The notes under the pieces were generated by a model. It saw only the letters and a list, made by a program, of their open reading frames with translations, was not told the origin of the DNA and searched no databases. 54,585 nucleotides of DNA from Verrucomicrobiota bacterium (GTDB lineage: Bacteria > Verrucomicrobiota > Verrucomicrobiia > Limisphaerales > J093), in contig JAKQDD010000040.1 in the NCBI GenBank assembly GCA_029556615.1, positions 1-54,585 of the forward strand, read 5' to 3'. The translations under genes were made by a program, and so were the position numbers. Positions 1 through 9,851 of this stretch are shown here, piece by piece; position 1 is the stretch's first letter, and each line of letters starts with the position of its first letter.

Positions 1-157
1 CCCGCTCTCTCGCGACAACGCGTCCCCCTTTGACCCGGTCCGCCACCGCGTCCTCGCGCTCCTACCCCCAAGGCACCCCCCACCGTCCCACCGCCCGCCC
101 CGCGCTCACGCTCGCCCTCCCCCCAGTGTCTGAGTTGCAGAGGCACTCCATCGAAGG

Positions 158-187
158 TTGCCACCTCTACTCGGGAAATGCTATAAT
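158..187 (+). promoter_or_regulatory. Sigma-70-type promoter of the WD40 kinase gene
   Basis: TTGCCA at 158-163 and a perfect TATAAT at 182-187 are separated by 18 bases, which fits a housekeeping sigma-70 promoter. It lies about 120 bases ahead of the likely kinase start and no other gene begins between them. This is the clearest -10 box seen in this GC-rich window. Confidence 0.6.
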
Positions 188-308
188 AGCCTTTACCACT
201 CCCCTGCTCATCGCGTTGGCCTTGTACGAGGAGTGATCGACGCAACCATGAAGGGCCAGGTGCCTCGTGAAATCGAACCGCCACCGCAACGACAAGGGGC
301 AGGCTGCG

Positions 309-3300
309 ATGCCCAATGGGCCTGCCGGAGTGGAGCCTCGGCTCTCGCCGGAGGCTGAATCCGGGTCCTCCCCCGGAGGGAGAACTTGCACCCCTCCTGC
401 GCCCCACGCCCCGCCCCAGATTCCCGATTACGAACTGGTCCGCTGCATCGGCGTGGGCAGCTACGGCGACGTGTGGCTGGCGCGCAACGCCCTGGGCCGC
501 TACGACGCCGTAAAGGTGATCTATCGTGATCGCTTCGAGCACGCGCGACCGTACGATCGCGAGTTCGAAGGAATTCGGAAGTACGAGCCGGTGTCGCGCA
601 AGCACGCCAGCCAAGTGGCGCTGCTCCATGTGGGGCGAGATGCGACCGACCAGTATTACTACTACGCCATGGAGTTGGCCGATGACGTCGAGCGCGGTCA
701 GGAGATCGAGCCGGAGAGCTACCGGCCACGTTCGTTGGAGACGGAATTGCGGCGGCGAAGCCGCTTGCCGGTGGGGGACTGTGTGGAGCTGGGATTAGCC
801 CTGACGCAGGCGCTGGAGCAATTGCATGCCGAAGGATTGATTCACCGGGACATCAAGCCAGGGAACATCATCTGGGTGGGCGGCGTGCCGAAGCTGGCGG
901 ACATCGGCTTGGTGGCGGAGAAGGACCAGACAATGACGCTGGTGGGCACGCGGGGGTATCTGCCCCCGGAGGGTCCCGGAAGCGTGGCTGGGGACATCTA
1001 CAGTCTGGGCAAGGTCCTTTACGAATGCAGCACCGGCCAGGATCGCCAGGAGTTTCCCAATCTGCCGGCGGAACTGGCGGACCGAATCGGCCACGCACAG
1101 TTCCTGGAATTCAACGAGGTCATCCTCAAGGCCTGTCACAGCGATCCCCGTAAGCGATACCAAGCGGCCCGTGAGGTCCATGACGACCTGATGCTGATCC
1201 ATGCCGGCAGGTCCCTGCGCCGCAAGCACGTGTTGGAGCGGCGCTTCACCCTGCTGGCTCGCGCGAGCATGGCGGTGGCGGCCTTGGCAATACTCGCCGC
1301 GAGCGGCTATTGGTTTCAAAAACGCCAAACGGAGGAGGCACAAGAATCCCGGCAACGCGCCGAGCGCGCCGTCAAGCATTTGGAATTGAAGCAGGCGGAG
1401 GAAATGTTCGCCGCGGATCAGGCCTCCACCGCGTTGGCTAGCTTGGCCCGATTGCTACGAGAGGACCCCACGGACCGGATGGTGGCCGAGCGGATCCTCG
1501 CGGCCCTGAGCCAGCGCAGCTTCCCGCTGCCAGTGGCACGGCTGGCTCACACCGCAGATGGGACGGTGGCCACATTCTCCTCCGACGGGCGCCGGATCAT
1601 CACCGGCTCGCAGGATGGGACGGTAACCGTGTGGGACGTTCAAACCGGCGGGCGCATCGGTCCGCCGCTGCAGCATGACGGTCCGATCAGCTTCATCGAG
1701 CCCAGTCCCAGCGGGCGAATGACCGCCACGGCGAGCGGTGGACAGGTGCGCGTTTGGAACGCGGAAACCGGCCAACCGGTGACCGACTGGCTGCCGCAAT
1801 CGCGGCCGGTGCGAATAATCCGGTTCAGCTCCGACGAAACACGACTGCTGCTTTGTCTGTCCAGCGAGGCAGTGATGCTTGATGCCAGGAACGGGAACAA
1901 GCTGGCAGGACCTCTGCACATGCCGGAAGCCATTACCGGGACCGATGCCAAAGCCGACTTCAGTCCCGATGGAAACCGCATTGCGGTGGCATGTTCGGAT
2001 CGGGCAGTCAAAGTCTGGGATCTGCAAACCGGTTCGTTGCTCTGCACCTTCACTCATCCCGGCAGAGCCTCCGTGGTTTGTTTCAGCCCCGACGGCACGC
2101 GCCTGCTCATCGCCTCGGGCGTGAACACCGCCCGCCTCTGGGATTCCCGCACCGGCAGGTTGCTGGTCAGCCTTGTTGGGCACGATTTCCCGGTCAATCA
2201 CGCGGCTTTCAGTCAGGATGGGGCGCGTGTGATCACCGGTTCAAACGACCGAACGGCCAGGATTTGGGACGCCCAGACCGGCGAACTGCGGGTAGGCCGC
2301 TTGCAACATTTCGGTTTTGTCTCCCATGTAGATTTCAGCGCCGATGGCCGGCTGGCACTGACAGCATCCGCCGTTGGCGACCTGCGGGTCTGGAACGCCC
2401 AAAGCGCAGAGCCCATCCACGAAGCTCGTTACGACAACCAGAGCATCCCGTGCCAGGAGTTGAGTCCGGACGGGGAGCACATCCTCGTCAAGCTCCGAAA
2501 CGAATCGGTGGCCTGGCTCCTGGATGCACGCCTTGGCCAGAGCCTGCCCAGAGTTCTACCCCACGAGGATTTTGTGGTCTTTGCCCGGTTCAACACCAAT
2601 TCTTCGCGGCTCTTGACCACCACCGATTGGGTGGTGTCCAACATCCAAACGCCTCGGTCAACTCGCGACGACGAACGCCAACCCGATCCCATTCTGCGGG
2701 GCGCCGCCCGAGTCTGGGAAGTTGCCAGCGGCCAGCCGGTAACGCCGCCATTGGCGCATGAAGACGGCTTGCTCTCCGCGGACTTCAACCCGGATGGCAC
2801 CCGCATCGCGACCGGCTGTCGCGACCAAGCGGCTCGGATCTGGGACGCCACCACCGGTGAATTGCTGCGGGAACTCCCGCATGAGAGCCGCCGGGGCGTT
2901 CGCAGCGCGCTTTTCACTCCGAATGGCCGCAATCTCCTCACCAGTTGTTGGCTGAACGACGGCGCGCTCTGGGACGCACGCACCGGCCAGATGCTTCGCC
3001 GATTCCAGGACCAGGACGAGGACGAAGGCAGCAACTATTTCATGCCCGTGCGCACCGCCGACATGAGCCGCGATGGACGCCTCGTCGTTACCGGCTCGCG
3101 GGACGGGGCCCGTGTCTGGAACGTCGAAACTGGCGAACGCCTGCCGTATGTGTACGGCGCTGGCCAGAACGTCCGGGCCGCGCGTTTCAGTCCTCAAGGA
3201 GACCGGCTGGTCACCGCTGCGAGAAGGGAAACCGGGGACTCACCCAGTTGCGCCCAGGTCTGGGACGTGGCGACCGGGCAGGCCGTCACCCATTTCCTGC

Positions 3301-3902
3301 TGCACAACGATACCGTCCGCCATGCCGAGTTCAGTCCGGACGGCGCGCGCGTCGTCACGGCGTCACTCGACCGCACCGCGCGCATCTGGGACGCCCGCAC
3401 CGGCCGGCAACTCATCGAACCGCTCCAGCACAAGGGCTGGGTGATGCACGCCGAGTTCAGTCCGGATGGCCAGCGCGTGGTCACCGTGTCCTGGTGGGAC
3501 CATGCCGCCTTTCTCTGGGACGCCCACACCGGCCTGCCGCTGGGCGACCCGCTCCGGCACGACGACTGGGTGACTTTCGCCACCTTCAGTCCGGACGGAC
3601 GCTGGCTGGTCACGACCTCGTGCGACGGGACGGCGAAGATCTGGGCGCTACCCCAGGCCACCGCTCCCGTCCCGGCCTGGCTGGCGGATCTGGCCGAAGC
3701 GGTCGGCGGCCAGCGCCTCGATGACCTACGCCTCCCGCAGGCAGTTTCCTTGGAAAAACTATGGAATCTCCGAACCCAACTGCTGGCCAGTCCGGACGCG
3801 GATGCCTACACCCGCTGGGCCCAGTGGTTCTTCGCTGATCGGGCCACGCGCCCCAACTCGGCCTACACAGGGTCGAACGCGACAGACGCATCAACGCCCT
3901 GA
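309..3902 (+). CDS. Ser/Thr protein kinase fused to WD40 propellers
   Basis: Membrane-anchored Hanks-type kinase of about 1197 residues. The kinase domain (about residues 40-295) shows the glycine loop GVGSYGDVW, the ATP lysine in AVKVI (about K69) and the catalytic loop HRDIKPGN (D about 181). The metal-binding motif reads DIG rather than DFG, and the APE region reads PPE. One transmembrane helix lies at about 315-336, followed by a short charged linker. From about 410 to 1130 come around 16 WD40-like blades ending in WD/WN motifs such as VWDVQTGG and IWDARTGR, enough for two propellers, presumably extracytoplasmic. Start: ATG 309 has GGGGCAGG just upstream; an in-frame GTG at 267 would add 14 residues. 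The class is common in Planctomycetes and Verrucomicrobia; the signal sensed is unknown. Blades are near-identical in layout, so internal duplication is likely. Confidence 0.93.
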   Translation: MPNGPAGVEPRLSPEAESGSSPGGRTCTPPAPHAPPQIPDYELVRCIGVGSYGDVWLARNALGRYDAVKVIYRDRFEHARPYDREFEGIRKYEPVSRKHASQVALLHVGRDATDQYYYYAMELADDVERGQEIEPESYRPRSLETELRRRSRLPVGDCVELGLALTQALEQLHAEGLIHRDIKPGNIIWVGGVPKLADIGLVAEKDQTMTLVGTRGYLPPEGPGSVAGDIYSLGKVLYECSTGQDRQEFPNLPAELADRIGHAQFLEFNEVILKACHSDPRKRYQAAREVHDDLMLIHAGRSLRRKHVLERRFTLLARASMAVAALAILAASGYWFQKRQTEEAQESRQRAERAVKHLELKQAEEMFAADQASTALASLARLLREDPTDRMVAERILAALSQRSFPLPVARLAHTADGTVATFSSDGRRIITGSQDGTVTVWDVQTGGRIGPPLQHDGPISFIEPSPSGRMTATASGGQVRVWNAETGQPVTDWLPQSRPVRIIRFSSDETRLLLCLSSEAVMLDARNGNKLAGPLHMPEAITGTDAKADFSPDGNRIAVACSDRAVKVWDLQTGSLLCTFTHPGRASVVCFSPDGTRLLIASGVNTARLWDSRTGRLLVSLVGHDFPVNHAAFSQDGARVITGSNDRTARIWDAQTGELRVGRLQHFGFVSHVDFSADGRLALTASAVGDLRVWNAQSAEPIHEARYDNQSIPCQELSPDGEHILVKLRNESVAWLLDARLGQSLPRVLPHEDFVVFARFNTNSSRLLTTTDWVVSNIQTPRSTRDDERQPDPILRGAARVWEVASGQPVTPPLAHEDGLLSADFNPDGTRIATGCRDQAARIWDATTGELLRELPHESRRGVRSALFTPNGRNLLTSCWLNDGALWDARTGQMLRRFQDQDEDEGSNYFMPVRTADMSRDGRLVVTGSRDGARVWNVETGERLPYVYGAGQNVRAARFSPQGDRLVTAARRETGDSPSCAQVWDVATGQAVTHFLLHNDTVRHAEFSPDGARVVTASLDRTARIWDARTGRQLIEPLQHKGWVMHAEFSPDGQRVVTVSWWDHAAFLWDAHTGLPLGDPLRHDDWVTFATFSPDGRWLVTTSCDGTAKIWALPQATAPVPAWLADLAEAVGGQRLDDLRLPQAVSLEKLWNLRTQLLASPDADAYTRWAQWFFADRATRPNSAYTGSNATDASTP

Positions 3903-3954
3903 AGAATCCAGGAGTTGGCGACCATTCGGAGTGGCTTGGTATGCGCGCCAGCGT

Positions 3955-3984
3955 CTTGGAGTGCGGCGGTCTTCCGCCGCTTTG
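3955..3984. repeat. REP-like hairpin (GGAGTGCGGCGG family), copy 1
   Basis: In the 270-base gap after the kinase gene, CTTGGAGTGCGGCGG is followed by a perfect hairpin, GCGGCGG-TCTT-CCGCCGC (3963-3980), and then TTTGG. A related sequence lies at 41771-41803. The rest of the gap (3985-4171) holds no convincing gene; it contains GC-rich repeat-like sequence. Confidence 0.5.
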
Positions 3985-4198
3985 GTCTCAGCGCGGAGCG
4001 CGGGGGAGCACGGACCGGCCTTCGGCCAGATTCCTCTCGCGGCAGGCCCTCTCAGCGTCCCGTAGCAGTCGAGGTGACGAGGCTCGTACTTCACGGACAC
4101 CAGAGCCTGCCAAGGAATGGGGCGACTGGTTGGGGCAGTCTCAGCGAGGCCCACAACGAATGATGATGGCGTCAGTGCCCTGGACGGCCGGCGGATTC

Positions 4199-5557
4199 CT
4201 ACTGGCCCACGATGCGGACTTGATCCCAACCGCGCACGGCCAGGCCGGTCACGGTCGTACCGAGGAGCACCACCTCCGTGCTCTGGTTGTCCCGCGCGCC
4301 CGCCGCCCCAAAGTCCCGCGCCTAGCCAAAGTCCACGCTCACGTCCATCAAGCCGTCCCCGTTCACGTCGGCCAGGCTCGCCCCCCGCGCGGCGACGGTG
4401 CCGGGCAGGTTGGGATCGCCCAGGGTCACGGTGGCGAGGTCCAGCATGGTGGCGTCGAAGTCCGCAGTGGAGACCACGCCCACTTCGAGCGGTTTGTTGC
4501 TGGTGAGGTTGAACGGGTCCACCTCGTTGGGATAATTCTACAGCTTGAGATCCATCTCCACCTCCACCAGCGGGTCCTTGATCACCGTCGTGAAGTTGTC
4601 AAGCAGGGTGGCGTTCGGGTAGGAAGTCACGCGGACGCTGCTGATGAGGTTCTCCTCGGTCTCGACGGACAGAACGTCCCATGCGACAAGACCTTGGCCA
4701 TACACCCAATTGCCGGCGCCCACAGTCGTGGCAATCACGTTCTTGCTGGAGTCAGAAGCCTCCAGCGTTACAGGCCAATACGCCGCGTAGTAGAACGCCA
4801 CGGCACCGACTGGCACATCAAATGACACGTCGGCGGATAGCTCCGAGGTCCAGAAAGCCACCGTCGGATCCGAGGGTTTGTTGGCGAACGGCCCACCCAA
4901 CAGCGTCCGCCGCGGAGCCGGGAAGCGCATCCTCGAGGCGGTGCCCTCGGTCAGCCCGCCGTTCTCCGGATTAATCAGCCCGCCCTGAGTTCCGCCCTCG
5001 AACGTGCAGACGTCAATCACCTGGGTGTTGGCACGCCAGACCTACAGATCGTCGAGGTAGAACGAGCCGCCAGTGTAACCCGAAAACTCGAGGGCAATGA
5101 TCACGGTCTCGCCGGCGTCAAGCGTTACCCGGTCCCAAACGGAAAGAGGCTTCCACATGTCGGACCAGTCCGGGTTGGGAGGAAGAGTCTGTTCGTAGTC
5201 GCCGGTTTTGGCGCGGACCGTAACCGGGTGGTCAAAGCTGGAGGCATAGTAGAAGCTGACTCGGGCTACGGGCGGATCGAAGGCAACCACGCCAGGGCTG
5301 GTTTCGAAGAAAGCCACCGTGGGAACGGACGGGTTGTCCTTGTAAACATCCTCATTGCGCGTATACCAGCCGTTCATCACGATCCCGGCTTCGGGAACCG
5401 CGCCGATCTCCGCCTCGGGCGTCATTCCCTCAAAGGTGACCTGGGCCGATTCGCCGATCTGAAAGGACTCGATGGCCTGCCCTCTCGCGAGTTGCGCGGC
5501 GGCACACATAAGGCCGCATACGAGCGCCAGCTTGGTCGCATGTCTGAGTGTTTTCAC
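4199..5557 (-). pseudogene. Secreted two-domain protein interrupted by three in-frame TAG codons
   Basis: Starts at GTG 5557 (AAAGGA upstream) with a signal peptide of about 26 residues ending near QLARGQA. A first domain of about 145 residues follows (TVAFFE..., VARVSFYYAS), ending FYLDDL at a TAG (5042-5044). The frame continues without a shift into VWRANTQVID and a second copy of the same domain (TVAFWT..., GAVAFYYAAYWPVTLEA). A TAG follows MDLKL (4538-4540), then comes a C-terminal domain resembling the IDIKPGS..PN module (NYPNEVDPFN, STADFDAT, ADVNGDG). A third TAG (4322-4324) precedes ARDFGAAGARDNQ. The frame ends at VRIVGQ-TAG (4199-4201), or at TGA 4172 if that TAG is also read. No frameshift or deletion is visible. 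It is either a gene inactivated by nonsense changes or one read through at amber codons; CAG-to-TAG would explain each site economically. Confidence is for the gene structure, not for its activity. Confidence 0.75.
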
Positions 5558-5608
5558 AATCAGATTCCTTTGATTTGAGTTGCGATTGATTGTTCCCTGG
5601 CCGCAAGC

Positions 5609-6349
5609 TCAGGGAGCGGTCCGGTAAACCGTGATGGTCATGGGCATCCAATACGTTCCGACGACGACGGGCTTGCCCTTGCCCGAAGAGTTGATGAGTT
5701 CGGCCGCGGCAACGTCATGCTCGCCCGTAAGGGGATTCTGCGTCGTGAGCACTGCCGTGTCGGCGTCAACTCTGACGACATAGAGCGGCTCCAGGTAGCT
5801 GAGCTGCCAGTTCCTGCCTGCTTCGTCGCCGTAGGGGCCTTCCCAGAATTTGAAAACCACCGCATCCCGGACGGTGTCCTTGAACACGTCGGCATCAATC
5901 CAGACTCCCACCGCGTCGCCAAATCCACCGCTCTCCGGATAGCCCAACTCGGCTTCCAAATCTGGATCCGGGCTTTTGGGGTCCAGCGGTTCCCAATTGA
6001 GCACAACCCCGCGTCCGAGGTTCCTGCCCAGATCGCCTTCAAAGGCCGTGCTGAAGAGCCATCGACCTCCCGTGTCGAGGTCCGACTTGCCGACGGCATA
6101 TTCGGCGGGACATTCGGAATCCCTGTAATCCCAATAGTCCCACCCATTGTAAGAGATACCATCGGCGAGGATGTTGACATCCTCGTCGGCAGTCGTGTCG
6201 GCAAAGTCGGCCCGTACCAGGTATGCGGGACCATCGACGGGCTTGGGCGGTTTGCCGCCTTTGGCCTCGTAAGCGCCCGCCATTCCCAGCGCGATGATCA
6301 CCAGCGAGGCCAGCGCCCCGCGGATGAGGTTGGATTGTGTCCTTTTCAT
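5609..6349 (-). CDS. Secreted hypothetical protein
   Basis: 246-residue protein with an N-terminal signal peptide: MKRTQ, a hydrophobic stretch ALASLVIIALGMAGA, and a cleavage region near AYEAKG. The start at ATG 6349 is preceded by AAGGCAGCAAGATT; an upstream in-frame start would add 34 charged residues ahead of the signal and is unlikely. The mature part is acidic and rich in aromatic residues (NGWDYWDYRD, FKFWEGPYGDE, YWMPMTITVY), suggesting a compact beta protein. I do not recognise a family. It lies 51 bases upstream of the amber-interrupted secreted protein on the same strand, so the two may be co-transcribed. Confidence 0.7.
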   Translation of the reverse strand: MKRTQSNLIRGALASLVIIALGMAGAYEAKGGKPPKPVDGPAYLVRADFADTTADEDVNILADGISYNGWDYWDYRDSECPAEYAVGKSDLDTGGRWLFSTAFEGDLGRNLGRGVVLNWEPLDPKSPDPDLEAELGYPESGGFGDAVGVWIDADVFKDTVRDAVVFKFWEGPYGDEAGRNWQLSYLEPLYVVRVDADTAVLTTQNPLTGEHDVAAAELINSSGKGKPVVVGTYWMPMTITVYRTAP

Positions 6350-6577
6350 AATCTTGCTGCCTTCTTTCGTGGGTTGGAGGACAAGCTCGTAACCCGGGCC
6401 AGAGCTGCTCGGGCCGGACCGCCCATCCCGTTTCTCGTTTGCCTGTTTCATTGGTTTGCTCGCTCGGGCTCAACCGCAAGAGCAGTATCGCCGTGACACC
6501 CTGGCGAGCGGCCGGTTGCGCCAGTTGCGTGCCGGGGCTTGGCCGGCGCCGCTCTCCTGTCTCTGGAGTGGAATTTG

Positions 6578-7177
6578 TCAGTCTAGGAGGATCTCCTCAT
6601 TGAACTTGCCGTGCCACGAGCTGATGACCACGCGACAGGGAGCGGCCGGTGTCCCCTGGTCACGGCCTGGCGGCAGGCAGAACGCCGCTCCGCCCGGCCC
6701 GTCGATTTCGGCCGCTTCGCTGCTCCGCGTCGCAGGCTTCGGTGACAGCGTGAACCACTCTGTAAACCGCTGCCACCGGGTCCGCTGACTCCGCGCCCGC
6801 TCACGTCGGAGGGCTTCCACAATCCGTGGCACCTCGTCGCAGGCGCAGGCGTCAGTCGCCACCAACCTCTCGCCCTGGTACACTTGCAGCGTCACCACCC
6901 GCTCTTGCAGCAGATTCCGGACGAACTGGATGCACTCTCTGAACTGCTGTTCCTCATCGCCCGTGTCAAAGTGCGCGTGATGGGTGGCCAGGAACACGGA
7001 CAACCGCAGTTCCTCCGTCCGCACCTCCAGGAATGCGCCGGGCTGATTCGAGAGTCGCGACAGATCCAGCGACAGGAAGCCATGATCCGCGGAAGGTCTG
7101 AGGAATGCCGACCACTCTGGAGAATCGCGCTCGACTCGCCTTGCAAAGCGCCGGTCGTATTCTGCCTGATCATCCAT
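6578..7177 (-). CDS. Hypothetical cytoplasmic protein
   Basis: 199 residues starting MDDQAEYDRRF at ATG 7177, 13 bases after the stop of the large LamG protein, so very likely translated from the same message. There is no signal peptide or membrane helix. The first 110 residues look folded (GFLSLDLSRL, LRLSVFLATHHAHFDTG, RNLLQERVVTLQVYQGE); a basic stretch with RERARSQRTRWQ follows, and the C-terminus is VVISSWHGKFNEEILLD. No family recognised. The next 228 bases downstream (6350-6577) hold no gene that I can support. Confidence 0.65.
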   Translation of the reverse strand: MDDQAEYDRRFARRVERDSPEWSAFLRPSADHGFLSLDLSRLSNQPGAFLEVRTEELRLSVFLATHHAHFDTGDEEQQFRECIQFVRNLLQERVVTLQVYQGERLVATDACACDEVPRIVEALRRERARSQRTRWQRFTEWFTLSPKPATRSSEAAEIDGPGGAAFCLPPGRDQGTPAAPCRVVISSWHGKFNEEILLD

Positions 7178-7190
7178 GGGCGTGTCCTTG

Positions 7191-9575
7191 CTACGGAAGG
7201 GTGATCTCAGCCGTCTGCGTCTTGTTACAGATCTCGGACCTAACGGTCCACGTGCCATTGCCGGCGGGGGCGAATGTCCGACGAATCGGTTGCAGCACGT
7301 CCACAAAGGCTCCGGGGCCGGTGATGACCACGTGCGGAGGGTCGGCGCAGTTACCGTGCTTCCCTCCACCGGCGACGACCTTCTGGATGCCGTTGAAGGT
7401 CCCTCCCACAATGCCGCACCACGGATTGCAGTCACAAGGGGGTGGCGGTCTGACAACCACCTTCACTACGACTATTGTGAGTGCGAGCCGTGCTACACCA
7501 CCAGGCGGCACGTCAATCTCAACGACAATCTCTTCCTTGACAACCTCAACCTCACCGCCTTCCTCGTCGAGTACGAGGACATCCTGCTCAAACACTAAGG
7601 ACGCCAAACCGGCAATCACGCCGCCGAGATTAAACGCACCTTCGTTGTCAGTGACGGTTGACTGCCCGGTTCCCTGCACACGGATCATCTGGTTTGCCAA
7701 CGGTTCGCCTGTACCGTCTTTTAACAAGCCGCTGATCTCACCGGTGGGCGCGGTGCCATTCATAAGCCGCCAGAACGCGTTCGTCTCAAGAACGGGAATC
7801 CTGACGGATCGGTCATGGGTGGTTAAGAGGTTGCCCCACGTGTCACTGCTAACATCGAGTGATTCCTGAACCGTGAACGGCGCCATACCGCCAGTCCAAG
7901 AGAGCGTGATCGTTCCGTCGCCATTGTTGACGCCGTGCATCACTAGGGGCTCCTCAGTCATCCAAGGCTCCCCATCCGGGCCCGCCTCGTAACTGAGCAG
8001 GATTGGCTCGGGATCGAGGACAAATGGGTAGATGCGAAACTCATCAAACTCCCCTTGCATGTTGTTGTCCGGCCAATTGGAGCGGCCCAACCAGTTGTTG
8101 ACGTCGTTGATCGCACTCATGCGTTTGTCCGTGAACAGCGTTCCGACCTCCAGACCGTTCTCATAGGCTTTGATGAAGCCGTTCGCTTCGTCCCAAGTGA
8201 GAGCAAAATGCAGGTCGGTATTGAAGGTGAAGGTGCCGTAATCGAAGATGTCCCTTCCGGCGCTGGCCCCGTCGTCATTGCGGACTTCGACGCGGCGAAC
8301 GTTAACGTCGCCCATGAATTCGGCGGACAGGACCAGGTAATCAAGGCCTTGTGCACCCGTTCCCCCCGGACCGGTCAGTTCGCCAGTCGTTGTCGAGCCG
8401 AAATCAAAGATACGTGACGTCCCCTGGTTACCCGTGATCCTCACCCAGCCTTCAATGGTGACTTGACCTGAACCGCCGTTGTCCGCGCTCTGGCTGGAAA
8501 GCAGTCCGTTGGGTAAATCCACGTACGGGGCCACGTTGAGGCTGCCTCCGCTCAAGGCGAGGCGTGAGCCGGTGGAGGTGGCAGTGCCGCTGCCATTGAT
8601 CACGATACCGTCTGCGCTGCCCACCAAGTCCTCTATGATCGACCCCGCTGCATCCATCGATGGCGGATTGTTGAAGCTCCAACGATGGATCGGAGAAGGA
8701 ATAGACCCCTCTCCCGTTGGATTCTCAAAGTCGCCCTTTTCAGCGTTGTAGTTGTTCAGCACTTGGGCGCCAGTCAGCACCCCATCATGAATCCGTATCC
8801 GAGCGAGAGTCAGACTGCCGCGGTGTTCCGGGGTGACCGTGGTGCCGTTTGACTCCAGTTGGGCGCCCAGTTGAATGGGCGTCCCCGAATGAGTGTTCAC
8901 AGCGCCAGAGCCAAGCACTTCGGAGTTGGCTAGCGCGCCATCCGCATAGACGCGCGTGGTCGTGCCGTCGTAGGTGTACACCAAGTGATGCCATTGGCCA
9001 GCGAGAGGCGGTCCCTGCGGACTCCAACCAATGTCCGGGTTGCCCCATCCACCCAGCGCTCCCCAGGCCTCGATGGAGCCATAGCCGAAGGAGCAATTGC
9101 TGCCTGAGGGTCCGCCGCGTTTGCCGATGGACACCATCGTTTCCTCGCCTCCGATTGATGGGTTGTACACCCAGACCTCGATGGAGCGAGTTGGGTTGAG
9201 TCCAACCAGACCGGCTGCTGCAGGCAGTGACGCTCCTCCCTTGCTCATCACGTGTCGCAGGTAATCATTGCCGTCGAACTGGATTCCCCGCGTGCCGTTG
9301 CCATTGGCCGGCATGAGCCAAGGTGTGGTCGTGCCGCCCCCGCGGGCTTCAAATCCACCTCCCATGGTCCCGTTGTTTGGGATATAGTCGAGCCATCCTA
9401 CGCCATGAGTTGTGGCGTTCACGTCCACCAGCAGGTCTCCGGCGGTCTGGATTTGCGCATTCGCGTTTATTGCACCTCCACTTCCAGCGCAGCAGAGGAC
9501 TGCGGCTGCCAAGAGTGACAGGGGCGTGTGCTGAGAGTGGAGACTGCCGAGCGGCTCGATATGCTTCAGTTTCAT
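7191..9575 (-). CDS. Large secreted LamG-domain protein
   Basis: 794-residue exported protein. The start is ATG 9575 (MKLKHIEPLG), followed by a hydrophobic signal LSLLAAAVLCCAGSGG and cleavage near NANAQ. Two concanavalin-A/LamG-like beta-sandwich modules are visible: the first at about 60-270 (RSIEVWVYNP, HHLVYTYDGTTTRVYADG, SLTLARIRIHDGVL) and the second at about 285-540 (TIEGWVRITGN, NNMQGEFDEFRIYP). A carboxypeptidase-regulatory-like segment follows (GEISGLLKDGTGEPLANQ, TVTDNEGAFNLGG), and then a Cys-containing C-terminal domain (CDCNPWCGIVGG). LamG proteins of this type in Verrucomicrobiota are usually surface or polysaccharide-binding proteins; the ligand is not evident. No PEP-CTERM or other sorting signal is visible at the C-terminus. 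Confidence 0.85.
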   Translation of the reverse strand: MKLKHIEPLGSLHSQHTPLSLLAAAVLCCAGSGGAINANAQIQTAGDLLVDVNATTHGVGWLDYIPNNGTMGGGFEARGGGTTTPWLMPANGNGTRGIQFDGNDYLRHVMSKGGASLPAAAGLVGLNPTRSIEVWVYNPSIGGEETMVSIGKRGGPSGSNCSFGYGSIEAWGALGGWGNPDIGWSPQGPPLAGQWHHLVYTYDGTTTRVYADGALANSEVLGSGAVNTHSGTPIQLGAQLESNGTTVTPEHRGSLTLARIRIHDGVLTGAQVLNNYNAEKGDFENPTGEGSIPSPIHRWSFNNPPSMDAAGSIIEDLVGSADGIVINGSGTATSTGSRLALSGGSLNVAPYVDLPNGLLSSQSADNGGSGQVTIEGWVRITGNQGTSRIFDFGSTTTGELTGPGGTGAQGLDYLVLSAEFMGDVNVRRVEVRNDDGASAGRDIFDYGTFTFNTDLHFALTWDEANGFIKAYENGLEVGTLFTDKRMSAINDVNNWLGRSNWPDNNMQGEFDEFRIYPFVLDPEPILLSYEAGPDGEPWMTEEPLVMHGVNNGDGTITLSWTGGMAPFTVQESLDVSSDTWGNLLTTHDRSVRIPVLETNAFWRLMNGTAPTGEISGLLKDGTGEPLANQMIRVQGTGQSTVTDNEGAFNLGGVIAGLASLVFEQDVLVLDEEGGEVEVVKEEIVVEIDVPPGGVARLALTIVVVKVVVRPPPPCDCNPWCGIVGGTFNGIQKVVAGGGKHGNCADPPHVVITGPGAFVDVLQPIRRTFAPAGNGTWTVRSEICNKTQTAEITLP

Positions 9576-9851
9576 GGTTGCTGGGGTTCCCCTGATGGGG
9601 AGCGCTGGTTGCTGGTTGTCCACAATTCCGTCTTCGTGCAAGGTCCGGTGCGGCCTGTGCCTGATAGGCGCTTCTCCTACTCCAGAGCCGCTCCGGGTAG
9701 ATCGCCCGTCTATTTCTGGGTTGTCCGCATTGTTCGGTTTGCTCTGCCGGGCACCAGGCGCGAATTCCTGAGCCCATCCATACACGGAGGGAGTGGGGAG
9801 GTTCTTTCAAAACATCTTCATTCACCGGAGGGCGTTTCAGAATTCCTCTGG

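Noticed and set aside
30..236. Small plus-strand gene at the left edge
   Set aside because: Composition is Pro/Thr/Arg-rich without a ribosome site, and the kinase promoter lies inside it.
3941..4825. Plus-strand protein over the amber-interrupted gene
   Set aside because: It is His/Val/Gly-rich, overlaps a well-supported minus-strand protein, and has no family features.
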